NCBI RefSeq assembly: GCF_016862075.1
Contig: NZ_BOMG01000054.1
Coordinates: 62,001-126,000, forward strand
DNA length: 64,000 nt
Reading direction: 5' to 3'
Source: Actinoplanes couchii
Lineage (GTDB): Bacteria; Actinomycetota; Actinomycetes; Mycobacteriales; Micromonosporaceae
Shown here: positions 8,355 through 15,871 of the stretch, in pieces
Layout of the letters: each line of letters starts with the position of its first letter
Numbering within the stretch: position 1 is the first letter of the stretch
Made by a program: the position numbers and the translations under genes
Notes under the pieces: generated by a model
What the model saw: only the letters and a program-made list of their open reading frames with translations
What the model was told of the DNA's origin: nothing
Databases searched by the model: none

Positions 8355-8841
8355 TGATCTCCTGGTCCTCGAGAAGACGGCCGAGCGCGGCCCGCGCCCT
8401 GGACAGCCGAACCTTGACCGTGCCCACCGGCACGCCGATCGTGGTCGCGATCTCCTGCACCGGGACGTCCAGCAGGTAGTGCAGAGCCACCACCTGCCGC
8501 TGGGCCGCGGGCAGCCGCTGCAGCGCGCCGATCACCGCCACCCGATCCGGCGACGGCTCACCGACCACTTCGGACGGGCCCAGCCGGGCGCGCGCGGCCA
8601 TCCAGCGGCGCAGACTCCGCCACCGGTTCAGCATCAGCCGCCAGGCGACCTGACGGACCCACGCCTCCGGATCGTCGTACCCGGAGATCCGGCCCCAGTG
8701 CTGCCAGGCCCGCGCGAACGCCTCCTGCGCCACGTCCTGGGCCTCGGCCCGGTCGCCGCAGGCCGCGTAGAGGTAGAGCACGACACGGCGCACCGTGGCG
8801 ATGTAGAAACTGTCGAAGTCGGCGCTGTCCCGGCCCGCCAT
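8332..8841 (-). CDS. ECF RNA polymerase sigma factor (SigE-like, sigma-70 regions 2 and 4)
   Basis: 169 residues. Region 2 (about 7-75) includes Q-D-V-A-Q-E-A-F-A-R-A-W and the A-W-V-R-Q-V-A-W-R-L recognition part; region 4 (about 105-160) has L-P-A-A-Q-R-Q-V-V and G-V-P-V-G-T-V-K-V-R-L-S-R-A-R. It belongs to the actinobacterial SigE/SigM-type ECF group and would direct RNA polymerase to a small regulon. I chose ATG 8841 with GGGAAG 8 bases upstream; ATG 8868 would add 9 residues. It forms a two-gene unit with the membrane protein downstream. Confidence 0.9.
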   Translation of the reverse strand: MAGRDSADFDSFYIATVRRVVLYLYAACGDRAEAQDVAQEAFARAWQHWGRISGYDDPEAWVRQVAWRLMLNRWRSLRRWMAARARLGPSEVVGEPSPDRVAVIGALQRLPAAQRQVVALHYLLDVPVQEIATTIGVPVGTVKVRLSRARAALGRLLEDQEISGVPSPA

Positions 8842-8924
8842 GTCCCCCGCTTCCCGTCGGTGCCCCATCACCGATGAACACACCGCGGCCGGCGATCCGG
8901 TTACACGCGGCGGGCAGAAAAGAA

Positions 8925-8953
8925 GGGCGGCCCCCGGGATCCGGGCGCCGCCC
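8925..8953 (-). terminator. Intrinsic terminator in the sigma-factor/hydrolase gap
   Basis: Arms GGGCGGC (8925-8931) and GCCGCCC (8947-8953) with the inner palindrome CCCGGGATCCGGG; on the minus strand the hairpin is followed by TTCTTTTCTG. It lies beyond the 3' end of the hydrolase gene (stop at 8976), upstream of the sigma-factor gene on the same strand. Confidence 0.75.
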
Positions 8954-8975
8954 CGATGTAGCGGATGCTCTCAGG

Positions 8976-9878
8976 TCACCACTTGCTGAAGTAGTAGTTG
9001 CCGTTGCGCGCCATCACGACCGGGCTGACGTGGTTGGTCTTCTTGATCCAGCCCTGGGAGGCTTGCGGGGCGTTCCAGTACCTCACCTTGTACCCGCTGT
9101 TCGCCGTCTGCTTGTAGATGCCGCTGTGGCTGAGACCCTTGCCGTCGGTGAAGACCACCCGATGACCGGGCGTGAAGTAGCCCGCCTTCTTGGCATCGGT
9201 CACGGTCGCCGACCACGCGGGCACCGCGATGTCCTTCGTGGAGCCGATCAGGGTCCAGTCGGTCCGCTGCGTCGAGTAGGGCGTCTTGCTCAGCCACTTC
9301 AGGAACGACGAGTCGATCCGCATCTCTTTGCACTGGGTGAAGCCGCACGCGTTCGCGAACAACGTGCCCGAGTGCGGCGTGCTGAACGTGACGACGTCCT
9401 CGACGAACAACCGCGGCGGCCACCCGGAGAGCTTCTTCTGCACACCGGTGATCGCCGACCGGATGATCAGGCCGCCCATCGAGTGCCCGACGGCATCGAC
9501 CGACTTGCCCTTCTTGGTGTAGTTGTTGTAGATGTCCCACGCCAGGAGCCGGCCGAGTTCCTTGATGCTGGTGTTCCGGTCGGTGCGGGCGATCTGGGCG
9601 TTGCAGTTCTTGTCGTTCTTGTAGTAGCCGACGGTCCGCACGGTCCCGGTGAAGCTGCCGCCCCGGTACCGCTTGACGGCGGCATCCCACTGCTTGCAGT
9701 CGGCGACCGGAACCTTCACCTTCGGGCCGACCTGAATACCGTGCACCCAGTAGATCGTCTCGTTGAGCCCGTCGTTCCGCTTCGGAACAGCAGCCGCCTG
9801 AGCACCACCCGGCACCACCACCCCCAGCCCCACCCCGACAATCAGACCCGCCACCCGGACCACGAACCGCTTCATCAT
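8976..9878 (-). CDS. Secreted lipase/esterase-like alpha/beta hydrolase
   Basis: 300-residue precursor with a signal peptide (about 1-29, cleavage near A-Q-A-A-A). Y-W-V-H-G near 43-47 is the oxyanion-hole segment of lipases, and G-H-S-M-G-G at 131-136 places the nucleophile at Ser133. A later S-H-S-G-I-Y could supply the catalytic histidine. Several cysteines suggest disulfides in the exported enzyme. GGAGG lies 7 bases before ATG 9878; a longer frame upstream lacks signal-peptide logic and runs through the promoter of the divergent gene. The substrate is unknown; it is similar to secreted triacylglycerol lipase-type proteins of actinomycetes. Confidence 0.85.
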   Translation of the reverse strand: MMKRFVVRVAGLIVGVGLGVVVPGGAQAAAVPKRNDGLNETIYWVHGIQVGPKVKVPVADCKQWDAAVKRYRGGSFTGTVRTVGYYKNDKNCNAQIARTDRNTSIKELGRLLAWDIYNNYTKKGKSVDAVGHSMGGLIIRSAITGVQKKLSGWPPRLFVEDVVTFSTPHSGTLFANACGFTQCKEMRIDSSFLKWLSKTPYSTQRTDWTLIGSTKDIAVPAWSATVTDAKKAGYFTPGHRVVFTDGKGLSHSGIYKQTANSGYKVRYWNAPQASQGWIKKTNHVSPVVMARNGNYYFSKW

Positions 9879-9930
9879 CAACAAACCTCCGGCCGCCATC
9901 CTGACAACCACCCACAACCCGCTCCAGATG

Positions 9931-9956
9931 CTGCGTTTGCTTGCTGCGTTTGCTTG
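9931..9956 (+). repeat. Two perfect 13-bp tandem repeats upstream of the RAMA/PIN pair
   Basis: The unit CTGCGTTTGCTTG occurs at 9931-9943 and 9944-9956, 36 bases before the chosen start of the antitoxin-like gene, and overlaps its likely promoter (GCTATTGT at 9963-9970 could be a -10 element). This is a candidate autoregulatory operator. Confidence 0.55.
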
Positions 9957-9991
9957 CTTTGCGCTATTGTCCGGCCCGGGAGGCGATGGGA

Positions 9992-10501
9992 ATGGCGACG
10001 ATCGAAGTCGACGAGTACACGAAGCAGGCCGTGGTGTTCGCCGCACGAGTGGCGAATCTTCCCGAAGGTGCGGTCATCAGGCGCCTGATCGCCGATCTCA
10101 CGGCGCCGGAGCAGACCCCGCCTCCGCCAGCCACCGAGATAGCCGACGGAATCCCGATCCACGCCGACTACGAGGGCCATCGCGTGCGAGCCCGGTACAT
10201 CGCACCGGCTCGGGTGGAGATCGTCGACGGCCCACTCGCGGGACAGTCCTACCGCAGCCCGACCGGCGCCGCCCGCGCGGTGGTCAGGCTCTACAACCCC
10301 GACATCAACGACAACCGCAACGGCTGGACCTTCTGGCAGGTCGACAGCGGATCTGGCTCGCGGGCGCCGTTGCAGTCGATCCGGCCCGGCACCATCAGGT
10401 CCGGGCGAGGTTCCCTCCAAGGCCGAGCCGTCATCGCCGACGACTGGGACTCACCAGAGACGAACGACAGCATCGCGCAGGACTTCGGGGTCGCCCCGTG
10501 A
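9992..10501 (+). CDS. RAMA-domain protein with N-terminal antitoxin-like segment, upstream of PIN gene
   Basis: 169 residues. Residues 1-37 (D-E-Y-T-K-Q-A-V-V-F-A-A-R-V) look like a short DNA-binding antitoxin head. Residues about 57-117 contain S-P-T-G-A-A (89-94) and N-G-W-T-F-W (110-115), the pattern of the RAMA domain found with restriction and methylation enzymes. The stop overlaps the PIN-toxin start as GTGA, the usual layout of VapBC operons. GGGAGG at 9978-9983 supports ATG 9992; ATG 9986 is too close. I infer an antitoxin or DNA-binding partner; a VapB this long with a RAMA domain is unusual. Confidence 0.65.
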   Translation: MATIEVDEYTKQAVVFAARVANLPEGAVIRRLIADLTAPEQTPPPPATEIADGIPIHADYEGHRVRARYIAPARVEIVDGPLAGQSYRSPTGAARAVVRLYNPDINDNRNGWTFWQVDSGSGSRAPLQSIRPGTIRSGRGSLQGRAVIADDWDSPETNDSIAQDFGVAP

Positions 10502-10868
10502 GCCTCCTCCTCGACACCCATGTGGTGCTGTGGTGGCTCGAAGACGACCCACACTGGCGGATGACATCAAGGATCGCCTCGACAGGGAACCCGACGTCCC
10601 CGTGAGCGCAGCCACGGTATGGGAGGTGTCCATCAAGCAGGCACTCGGCAAACTCGGCCCGCCCGACATTCCGGAACGGATCCGCGACAGCGGCTTCCGC
10701 CTCCTGGACATCACCGCCCAGCACGGTATCGCCGCCGGACGACTACCGATGCACCACCGCGACCCCTTCGACCGCATCCTGATCGCGCAGGCTCAACTCG
10801 AAGGCCTGACCCTGGTCACCCGCGACACTCACGTCCAAAAGTACGAGGTAGACCTGCTGCCGGTATAG
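10498..10868 (+). pseudogene. VapC-type PIN ribonuclease toxin, frameshifted
   Basis: A GTG at 10498 opens L-L-L-D-T-H-V-V-L-W-W-L-E-D-D-P, the start of a PIN domain with the first metal-binding Asp. Near 10550 the homology moves to another frame and continues as L-A-D-D-I-K-D-R-L, then V-S-A-A-T-V-W-E-V-S-I-K-Q-A-L, D-P-F-D-R-I-L-I-A-Q and T-R-D-T-H, ending at 10868. Adding one base in GACCCACACTGG would restore a full protein of about 123 residues with all PIN acidic residues. Either the toxin is inactivated by a one-base deletion or the base is a sequencing error. Confidence 0.8.
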
Positions 10869-10870
10869 AC

Positions 10871-10934
10871 GAAGGCCGCGGGTCACTACGCCGGCCGAAG
10901 GCCGCGGGCCGCTGCGCCGGCCGAAGGCCGCGGG
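10871..10934 (+). repeat. 26-bp tandem repeats directly after the PIN gene
   Basis: GAAGGCCGCGGG begins at 10871, 10897 and 10923, with near-identical 26-base spacing units (GAAGGCCGCGGG, seven variable bases, GCCGGCC). The array starts two bases after the PIN stop. Confidence 0.8.
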
Positions 10935-11025
10935 CAGTTGACCTGACCCCAGCCAAAGGCGAACGGTGACCGACCGTGATGCGGGGCCCCCGGGGGCTCG
11001 GCCCCCGGGGTGGAGAGACGGAACA

Positions 11026-11058
11026 GCCCCCGGTTCGCGCGTTCCGCGAACAGGGGGC
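11026..11058 (-). terminator. Terminator hairpin downstream of ssrA
   Basis: An inverted repeat GCCCCC-GTTCGCG / CGCGAAC-GGGGGC lies about 10 bases beyond the 3' end of tmRNA on the minus strand. A second GC-rich palindrome at 10984-11009 (CCCCCGGGGG core) follows and may stop transcription from either side. Confidence 0.7.
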
Positions 11059-11068
11059 CGCCATGCTG

Positions 11069-11447
11069 TGGAGGTGCCGGGAATCGAACCCGGGTCCTTC
11101 GGTGCTTCGTCAGGGCTTCTCCGAGCGCAGCTCACTGTGTCCCTACTCGGCCCTCCGACTCACGTGAGCAAGTTCGGACGACGGGCCCAGTCACTGATTG
11201 ATCTCGCCGCGAGGTCCCCGTGACCGGGACCTGTTGGCCAGCCTCCTAGATTATGCCGGCAGCTGGAACGGAGGCGCTTCCAGACCGACAGACCACGCTA
11301 CTTGCCTCAGGCGGCGAGAGCGTACTGGTCAGCGTTCAACTTATCGTTGGCGCTTATAAGTTTCCGACGACCGATTCTCGAGACGACGTCGGCTTCCTCG
11401 GCTCGCTTCCCCTGTCTCCACGTACGAAGTCGAAACCAGTCACCCCC
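11069..11447 (-). ncRNA. ssrA: Transfer-messenger RNA (tmRNA)
   Basis: About 379 bases. The 5' end GGGGGTGAC pairs with the 3' end CACCTCC (11070-11076) to form the alanine-tRNA-like acceptor, and the T arm GGTTCGATTCCCGG is present; CCA is not encoded. The internal frame at 11351-11307 encodes a tag ending A-L-A-A followed by TGA. It rescues stalled ribosomes with SmpB, whose gene lies 0.8 kb upstream on the same strand. TAAGAT (minus strand, 11482-11477) is a possible -10 about 30 bases before the mature 5' end. Confidence 0.95.
11307..11351 (-). CDS. tmRNA proteolysis tag reading frame
   Basis: Codons GCC AAC GAT AAG TTG AAC GCT GAC CAG TAC GCT CTC GCC GCC TGA give the tag A-N-D-K-L-N-A-D-Q-Y-A-L-A-A. 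The resume codon is GCC. The C-terminal A-L-A-A is the usual degradation signal of actinobacterial tags. Confidence 0.88.
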   Translation of the reverse strand, partial: ANDKLNADQYALAA

Positions 11448-11479
11448 GTGCTAGGTGTGAAATCCACAGCACCGCAATC

Positions 11480-12193
11480 TTAGCTCACCTTGCAAGATCC
11501 GCCACCGACGGTGCAGCTGACCGGCTTGACCAGGTCGCGGCTGCGCTTTTCGGCCTGGAAGCCGACGTTGATCGAGCCGCCGGCGGGCAGGGTGCCGCCG
11601 CGCAGGGTGACCGTGCCGCCGTTGCCGCTGGCGCTGGCGTTCCAGGCGCCGCGCACCTCGACGTCGGCACTGGACGGGTAGGTCAGCGTGATGGTGAAGT
11701 CGCGGGCGGCGGTGCCGGTGTTGACGACCCGGATCGCGGTGATGAACCCGTCCCGCCACGACGCGCTGGTGCTGTAGGTGGCGGCGATCGTGTCGGCCGG
11801 CGGCGGGGCGACGGTGCGCGACGGACTCGTACCGGCGCTGGGTTTGCTGGTGCTCTTGGAGGGTTTGACCGAAGCCGACGGCGACGCGGAGGCCGGGACC
11901 GACGGGGTGCGGGACGCCGGGACGGACGGTGACGGGCTGCGGGACGCCCGGGCGGACACCGACACCGACGGCGAGACCTGGTCGGACTCGGTCGGCGGCA
12001 GGGGCGGCAGCGAGCCTTCGGCGGCGGCCTGGACGACTCCGGTGGGCAGCACCATCAGCGGCTTGCCGTCCGGCTCCGCGTCGCCGCCACCGGCGCGGAC
12101 GGCGACCCAGCCGACCAGGCCGAGCAGGATCGCCGAGGCGGAACCGAAGATGACGCGGGACAGCAGGACATGACGGGGGGCGTGCTTCGCCAA
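11480..12193 (-). CDS. Membrane-anchored protein with CBM2 cellulose-binding-type domain
   Basis: 237 residues: a short basic N-terminus, one membrane helix (about 14-33), a Ser/Pro/Thr-rich spacer (about 60-130) and a C-terminal domain (about 137-237) with A-T-Y, S-W-R-D-G-F, V-N-T-G and two cysteines (227, 234), matching family 2 carbohydrate-binding modules. It would display a polysaccharide-binding module outside the cell. No catalytic domain is present. It lies between smpB and ssrA on the same strand, an unusual interruption of a functional pair; its stop is 32 bases from the mature 5' end of tmRNA. Confidence 0.8.
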   Translation of the reverse strand: MAKHAPRHVLLSRVIFGSASAILLGLVGWVAVRAGGGDAEPDGKPLMVLPTGVVQAAAEGSLPPLPPTESDQVSPSVSVSARASRSPSPSVPASRTPSVPASASPSASVKPSKSTSKPSAGTSPSRTVAPPPADTIAATYSTSASWRDGFITAIRVVNTGTAARDFTITLTYPSSADVEVRGAWNASASGNGGTVTLRGGTLPAGGSINVGFQAEKRSRDLVKPVSCTVGGGSCKVS

Positions 12194-12276
12194 GGCGGGG
12201 ATCTCCCTCGGGAACGGGAACGATCAGAGGCCCGGCTATCGAAGAATCGAAATAGCCCGGCGGGCGAGAATACCTG

Positions 12277-12753
12277 TCAGCTCATGCCCTTGGCACGCCG
12301 CCCCAGCGCCTTGTTCATCTCTTTCTGCGCGTCCCGGCTCGCCAGGTCCTGCCGCTTGTCGTACGACTTCTTACCCTTGGCCACGCCGAGTTCGACCTTC
12401 GCGTACCCATTGTGAAAATAGACCGAGAGCGGAACCAGGGTGACACCGTCGTCGCGCAGCTTGCCCAGCATCTTGTGGATCTCTTCTCGGTGCAGCAGCA
12501 GCTTGCGGACCCGGCGGGGCTCGTGGTTGGTCCAGGTGCCCTGGGTGTACTCCGGGATGTGCATGCCGTGCAGGTAGATCTCGCCGTCCTTCTCGTGGCC
12601 GAACGCGTCGACCAGCGAGGCGCGCCCGAGGCGCAGCGACTTCACCTCGGTGCCGGTGAGGACCATGCCGGCCTCGTAGGTGTCCGAGATGGCGTAGTCG
12701 TGGTGCGCCTTCCGGTTGGAGGCGACCACCTTGCGGCCCTGTTCACGTGGCAT
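12277..12753 (-). CDS. smpB: SsrA-binding protein SmpB
   Basis: 158 residues, the normal length. Core blocks: N-R-K-A-H-H-D-Y at 13-20, G-T-E-V-K-S-L-R near 34-41, and the basic tail G-K-K-S-Y-D-K-R-Q-D, which inserts into the empty mRNA path. It brings tmRNA to stalled ribosomes. It starts 22 bases after the M23 peptidase gene and is probably co-transcribed with it; ssrA follows beyond one intervening gene. Confidence 0.97.
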   Translation of the reverse strand: MPREQGRKVVASNRKAHHDYAISDTYEAGMVLTGTEVKSLRLGRASLVDAFGHEKDGEIYLHGMHIPEYTQGTWTNHEPRRVRKLLLHREEIHKMLGKLRDDGVTLVPLSVYFHNGYAKVELGVAKGKKSYDKRQDLASRDAQKEMNKALGRRAKGMS

Positions 12754-12775
12754 GAGGGAAAAGACTACCCGCGAT

Positions 12776-14008
12776 TCAACAGAGACAGCCGGGCAGGTAA
12801 TTCAACGGATTGCGCGGTACGCCGCCGAAGCGCGTCTCGAAGTGCAGATGTGCTCCGGTCGAGGCGCCGGTGCTGCCGACCCGTCCGATGATCTCGCCCC
12901 GCCGGACGTACTCACCGACGTGGACGTACATCCGGGACTGGTGGGCGTAACAGGTGCTGAAGCCCCATCCCCCGAGCCGTCCGTGGTTGATGCACGTATA
13001 GCGGCCGTACCCGCCGTTCCAGCCGGCCTGGATCACCCGCCCGGACGCCGCGGCCCGGATCGGACTGCCGCCGCCGGCTGCGAAGTCGGTGCCGGCATGC
13101 AGTTGCCACACCCGGTAGTACGGGTCGTACCGGTGGCCGAAGTCACTGCTCTTCCAGCCCCGGACCGGCATCAGCAGGTGCCCGCCGGGATAGCGGCTGC
13201 CGACTCCGGCGCGTCTCTCCCAGCCCCGCATCACGCCGCGGATCCGCTTCTCGGCCCGGACCGCGGCCTGGTACTGGGCCAGCACGGTGGCCCGCTCGCG
13301 CTGGGCGGTCTGCAGGGCCACCCGGCGGGCGGTGACGATCCGGTCGAGGGACTGCTGGGCCTGGATCGCGGCGGCGCGGGCCCGTTCGGCGGCGCGGAGC
13401 TTGGCCATCGCGGCGCGTTCGGCGGTCTCGGCCTCGCGCCGGGCCAGGCCGGCCCGGTCCTGCGCGGTTCGCGCCACCCGCCGGGCGCCGATCAGGTTCT
13501 GGACCTCCTCCTGCTCGGTCGTCATCAGGTGCTCGACGAGGCCGAGCCGGTCGAGCAGGTCCTGCGGGCCGCTCGCGTCGACGAGCATGTTGATCCGGCC
13601 GAGGTTGCCGCCCATGTAGCTCTCGCTGGCGATCTCGTCGACCCGGTCCCGGGCGACCTCGACGTTGCCCGCCGCGGTCCGGTAGTCGGCGGCCACCCGC
13701 CGGAACTGGGCCCGGACCCGGATGGCCTCCCGGCGTGCCGTGCCGGCCTCGACGCGGGTGGCGACGACCACCCCGCGACTGCGGGCCACCCGGTCGCGGG
13801 CGGCCGGCATGCCGGCGGTGGCCCGGGCGAGATTCTTGGCTGCGGTACGCGCGGACGCGCCGGCGTTCTCCAACAGGGCCTCGGCCCGGCGTACGGCCTG
13901 GGCTGCCTTGTCCTTCTGGTCCGCCACCGACGGGCGGGGCGTGGTCAGGACGAGTGCGGCGACACCTAGCAGACAGAGGCAGGCGGCGATAAGTCGGCGA
14001 TACCCCAT
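12776..14008 (-). CDS. Secreted coiled-coil M23 peptidase, probable FtsEX-linked cell-wall hydrolase
   Basis: 410 residues with a signal peptide (about 1-29), a long Ala/Arg/Glu-rich coiled coil (about 30-265) and a C-terminal LytM/M23 domain (about 275-405). Zinc and catalytic residues are visible: His304 and Asp308 (H-A-G-T-D), His355, and His387/His389 in H-L-H-F-E. The layout matches EnvC/PcsB-type proteins controlled by FtsEX, and the gene follows ftsE-ftsX directly. Because the active-site residues are intact it is probably an enzyme, not only an activator like EnvC. A hairpin separates it from ftsX, so it may also have its own promoter. Confidence 0.88.
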   Translation of the reverse strand: MGYRRLIAACLCLLGVAALVLTTPRPSVADQKDKAAQAVRRAEALLENAGASARTAAKNLARATAGMPAARDRVARSRGVVVATRVEAGTARREAIRVRAQFRRVAADYRTAAGNVEVARDRVDEIASESYMGGNLGRINMLVDASGPQDLLDRLGLVEHLMTTEQEEVQNLIGARRVARTAQDRAGLARREAETAERAAMAKLRAAERARAAAIQAQQSLDRIVTARRVALQTAQRERATVLAQYQAAVRAEKRIRGVMRGWERRAGVGSRYPGGHLLMPVRGWKSSDFGHRYDPYYRVWQLHAGTDFAAGGGSPIRAAASGRVIQAGWNGGYGRYTCINHGRLGGWGFSTCYAHQSRMYVHVGEYVRRGEIIGRVGSTGASTGAHLHFETRFGGVPRNPLNYLPGCLC

Positions 14009-14050
14009 GAACGCACGCTACCGCGACCAATCGCCAGCAATGCCCCAAAA

Positions 14051-14094
14051 CGCCCGATAGCCGCCACCCGGTCGAGGGTTGCGGCTATCGGGCG
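14051..14094 (-). terminator. Strong inverted repeat after ftsX
   Basis: Perfect 14-bp arms CGCCCGATAGCCGC (14051-14064) and GCGGCTATCGGGCG (14081-14094), starting 15 bases past the ftsX stop. It lies before the M23 peptidase gene and so may limit read-through; the minus-strand run TTTTGGGGC follows. Confidence 0.75.
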
Positions 14095-14108
14095 GCGTAC
14101 CGAAAAGG

Positions 14109-14984
14109 TCAGACCTTCAGGTAGAAGCGCAGCGTGATCCATGCGGTGATCGCGCTGACCAGCGAACCGACGACGGCGAGCAGGGGCAGCATCAGCCACA
14201 CGTTGCCGTTGGGGATGGGCGTCAGGATCGTGGTCAGAGCCTGGAGCTTGTTGTCCAGCATGACGACCTTGCCGACGAACAGGATGATGAAGCCCAGAAC
14301 CGCACCGACAATGCCGGCGACCACCGCCTCCAGGACGAACGGCGCTTGGATGAACCAGTTCGAGGCGCCGACCAGTTTCATCACCGCGACTTCTCGCCGT
14401 TTGCTGTAGGCGGCCACCTGAATGGTGTTACCGACCAGCAGCAATGCGGCGAAGGCCATGAAGATGGCGACACCGAGCGCGCCCAACTGGATCGCGTTGA
14501 AGATCTCGAAGACCTTCTCCAGCAGCTCGCGCTGGTCGATCACCTGCCGGATCCCGGGCAGGCCCTCGATCGCCTGGGAGAACTGGTCGTACTTCTCCGG
14601 GTCGGTGAGCTTGACCCGGTACGACTCCGGCAGGCTGTCCGCGCCGATCGCGTCCACGAAGTCCGGGGAGTCCGCCCAGAGCTTCTTGAAGCGTTCGAGA
14701 GCGTCCTCCTTGCTCTCGTACTCCTGGCTGGCGATCAGACCGCTGCCCTTGATGGCCTGGTCGATCGCGGCCTTCTGCGGCTCGGTGACGTCGTCGGTCA
14801 GGAAGACGGAGACCTGGATGTTGCCGTAGTAGTAGTCCTTCATCTGGTCTACCTGCATGTACAGAAGTACAGAGGCGCCCAGCATGAACAACGAGACCGA
14901 CATGGTGATGATCATGGCGATCGTCATCGTGACGTTTCGCCACAGGCCCACCAGGACCTCGTTGAGTACATACTTCACGCGCAT
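14109..14984 (-). CDS. ftsX: Cell division protein FtsX
   Basis: 291 residues. Starts M-R-V-K-Y-V-L-N-E as usual for actinobacterial FtsX. An N-terminal helix (about 22-43) is followed by an extracellular domain (about 50-165, with V-S-V-F-L-T and P-E-S-Y-R-V-K-L) and three C-terminal helices (about 175-285). It forms a type VII ABC complex with FtsE that transmits ATPase movement to a periplasmic wall hydrolase. The M23 peptidase encoded downstream is the obvious client. ftsE lies 66 bases upstream. Confidence 0.96.
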   Translation of the reverse strand: MRVKYVLNEVLVGLWRNVTMTIAMIITMSVSLFMLGASVLLYMQVDQMKDYYYGNIQVSVFLTDDVTEPQKAAIDQAIKGSGLIASQEYESKEDALERFKKLWADSPDFVDAIGADSLPESYRVKLTDPEKYDQFSQAIEGLPGIRQVIDQRELLEKVFEIFNAIQLGALGVAIFMAFAALLLVGNTIQVAAYSKRREVAVMKLVGASNWFIQAPFVLEAVVAGIVGAVLGFIILFVGKVVMLDNKLQALTTILTPIPNGNVWLMLPLLAVVGSLVSAITAWITLRFYLKV

Positions 14985-15050
14985 CGGGGGGATCCTTCCG
15001 GGACTCCGCGTGGCACTGCTTCAGCGTTGATGGGGAGGGCGGAGCCGGGT

Positions 15051-15731
15051 TTATCCGTAGACACCGCGCGCCTGGTCCCGGACGATGCGTCCGCTCTCGA
15101 TCTCGATGACCCGGCGGCGCATCTGGTTGACGATGTTGGAGTCGTGCGTGACCATCACGACCGTCGTGCCGGTCCGGTTGATCCGGTCCAGCAGCCGCAT
15201 GATCTCGACCGAGGTGTCCGGGTCGAGGTTACCGGTGGGCTCGTCGGCGAGCAGGATCAGCGGCCGGTTCACGAAGGCCCGGGCCACCGCCACACGCTGC
15301 TGCTCACCACCGGAGAGCTCGTTCGGGTAGCGGTGTTCCTTGCCACCGAGACCGACGAGCTCGAGCACCTCGGGCACCACGCGACGCGCGACGGCCTTGG
15401 TCTTGCCGATCACCTCGAGCGCGAACGCGACGTTCTCGTACGCCGTGCGGTTCGGCAGCAGGCGGAAGTCCTGGAACACACAACCGATCGAACGTCGGAA
15501 GTGCGGCACCTTCCAGGCACGCAGGGATGTGACGTCCTTGGCGTTCACCACCACCTTGCCGGTGGTCGCCTGGACCTCTTTCAACAGCAGCTTGACGATC
15601 GTCGACTTGCCGGAACCGGAGGGACCGATGAAGAAGACGAACTCACCCTTCTCGATCCCGACGCTGACATTGTCCAACGACGGCCGAGACGCCTTCGGGT
15701 ACGTCTTCGTCACGTTCTCGAGCTGAATCAC
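15051..15731 (-). CDS. ftsE: Cell division ATP-binding protein FtsE
   Basis: 226 residues from GTG 15731 (V-I-Q-L-E-N-V-T-K-T-Y), which matches known FtsE N-termini; a longer frame to 15767 adds an unlikely 12 residues. Walker A is G-P-S-G-S-G-K-S-T at 36-44, the signature L-S-G-G-E-Q-Q is at 139-145 and Walker B ends L-L-A-D-E-P near 160-165. It powers FtsX at the division site. Confidence 0.96.
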   Translation of the reverse strand: MIQLENVTKTYPKASRPSLDNVSVGIEKGEFVFFIGPSGSGKSTIVKLLLKEVQATTGKVVVNAKDVTSLRAWKVPHFRRSIGCVFQDFRLLPNRTAYENVAFALEVIGKTKAVARRVVPEVLELVGLGGKEHRYPNELSGGEQQRVAVARAFVNRPLILLADEPTGNLDPDTSVEIMRLLDRINRTGTTVVMVTHDSNIVNQMRRRVIEIESGRIVRDQARGVYG

Positions 15732-15813
15732 GGGACAGGAGTCTACGCGGTGTAACGAAATCGCCAACCCCGCCGGGGTCGGGAATATTCACGAGCTGCG
15801 GTAACAGTGGAAT

Positions 15814-15859
15814 CGAGCACAACCCGGCCTGACTGACCGTTCAGGCGGGGTTGCGCTCG
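15814..15859 (-). terminator. Inverted repeat between prfB and ftsE
   Basis: CGAGCACAACCCGGCCTGA pairs with TCAGGCGGGGTTGCGCTCG across an 8-base loop, with two mismatches in about 19 bp. It begins 13 bases after the prfB stop and probably ends the prfB transcript. Confidence 0.75.
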
Positions 15860-15871
15860 GTCACTTGTGAT

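Noticed and set aside
11449..11477. ssrA promoter with TTGCGG and CTAGCA spaced by 17
   Set aside because: The -10 would lie only one base from the mature tmRNA 5' end, too close for a processed precursor.
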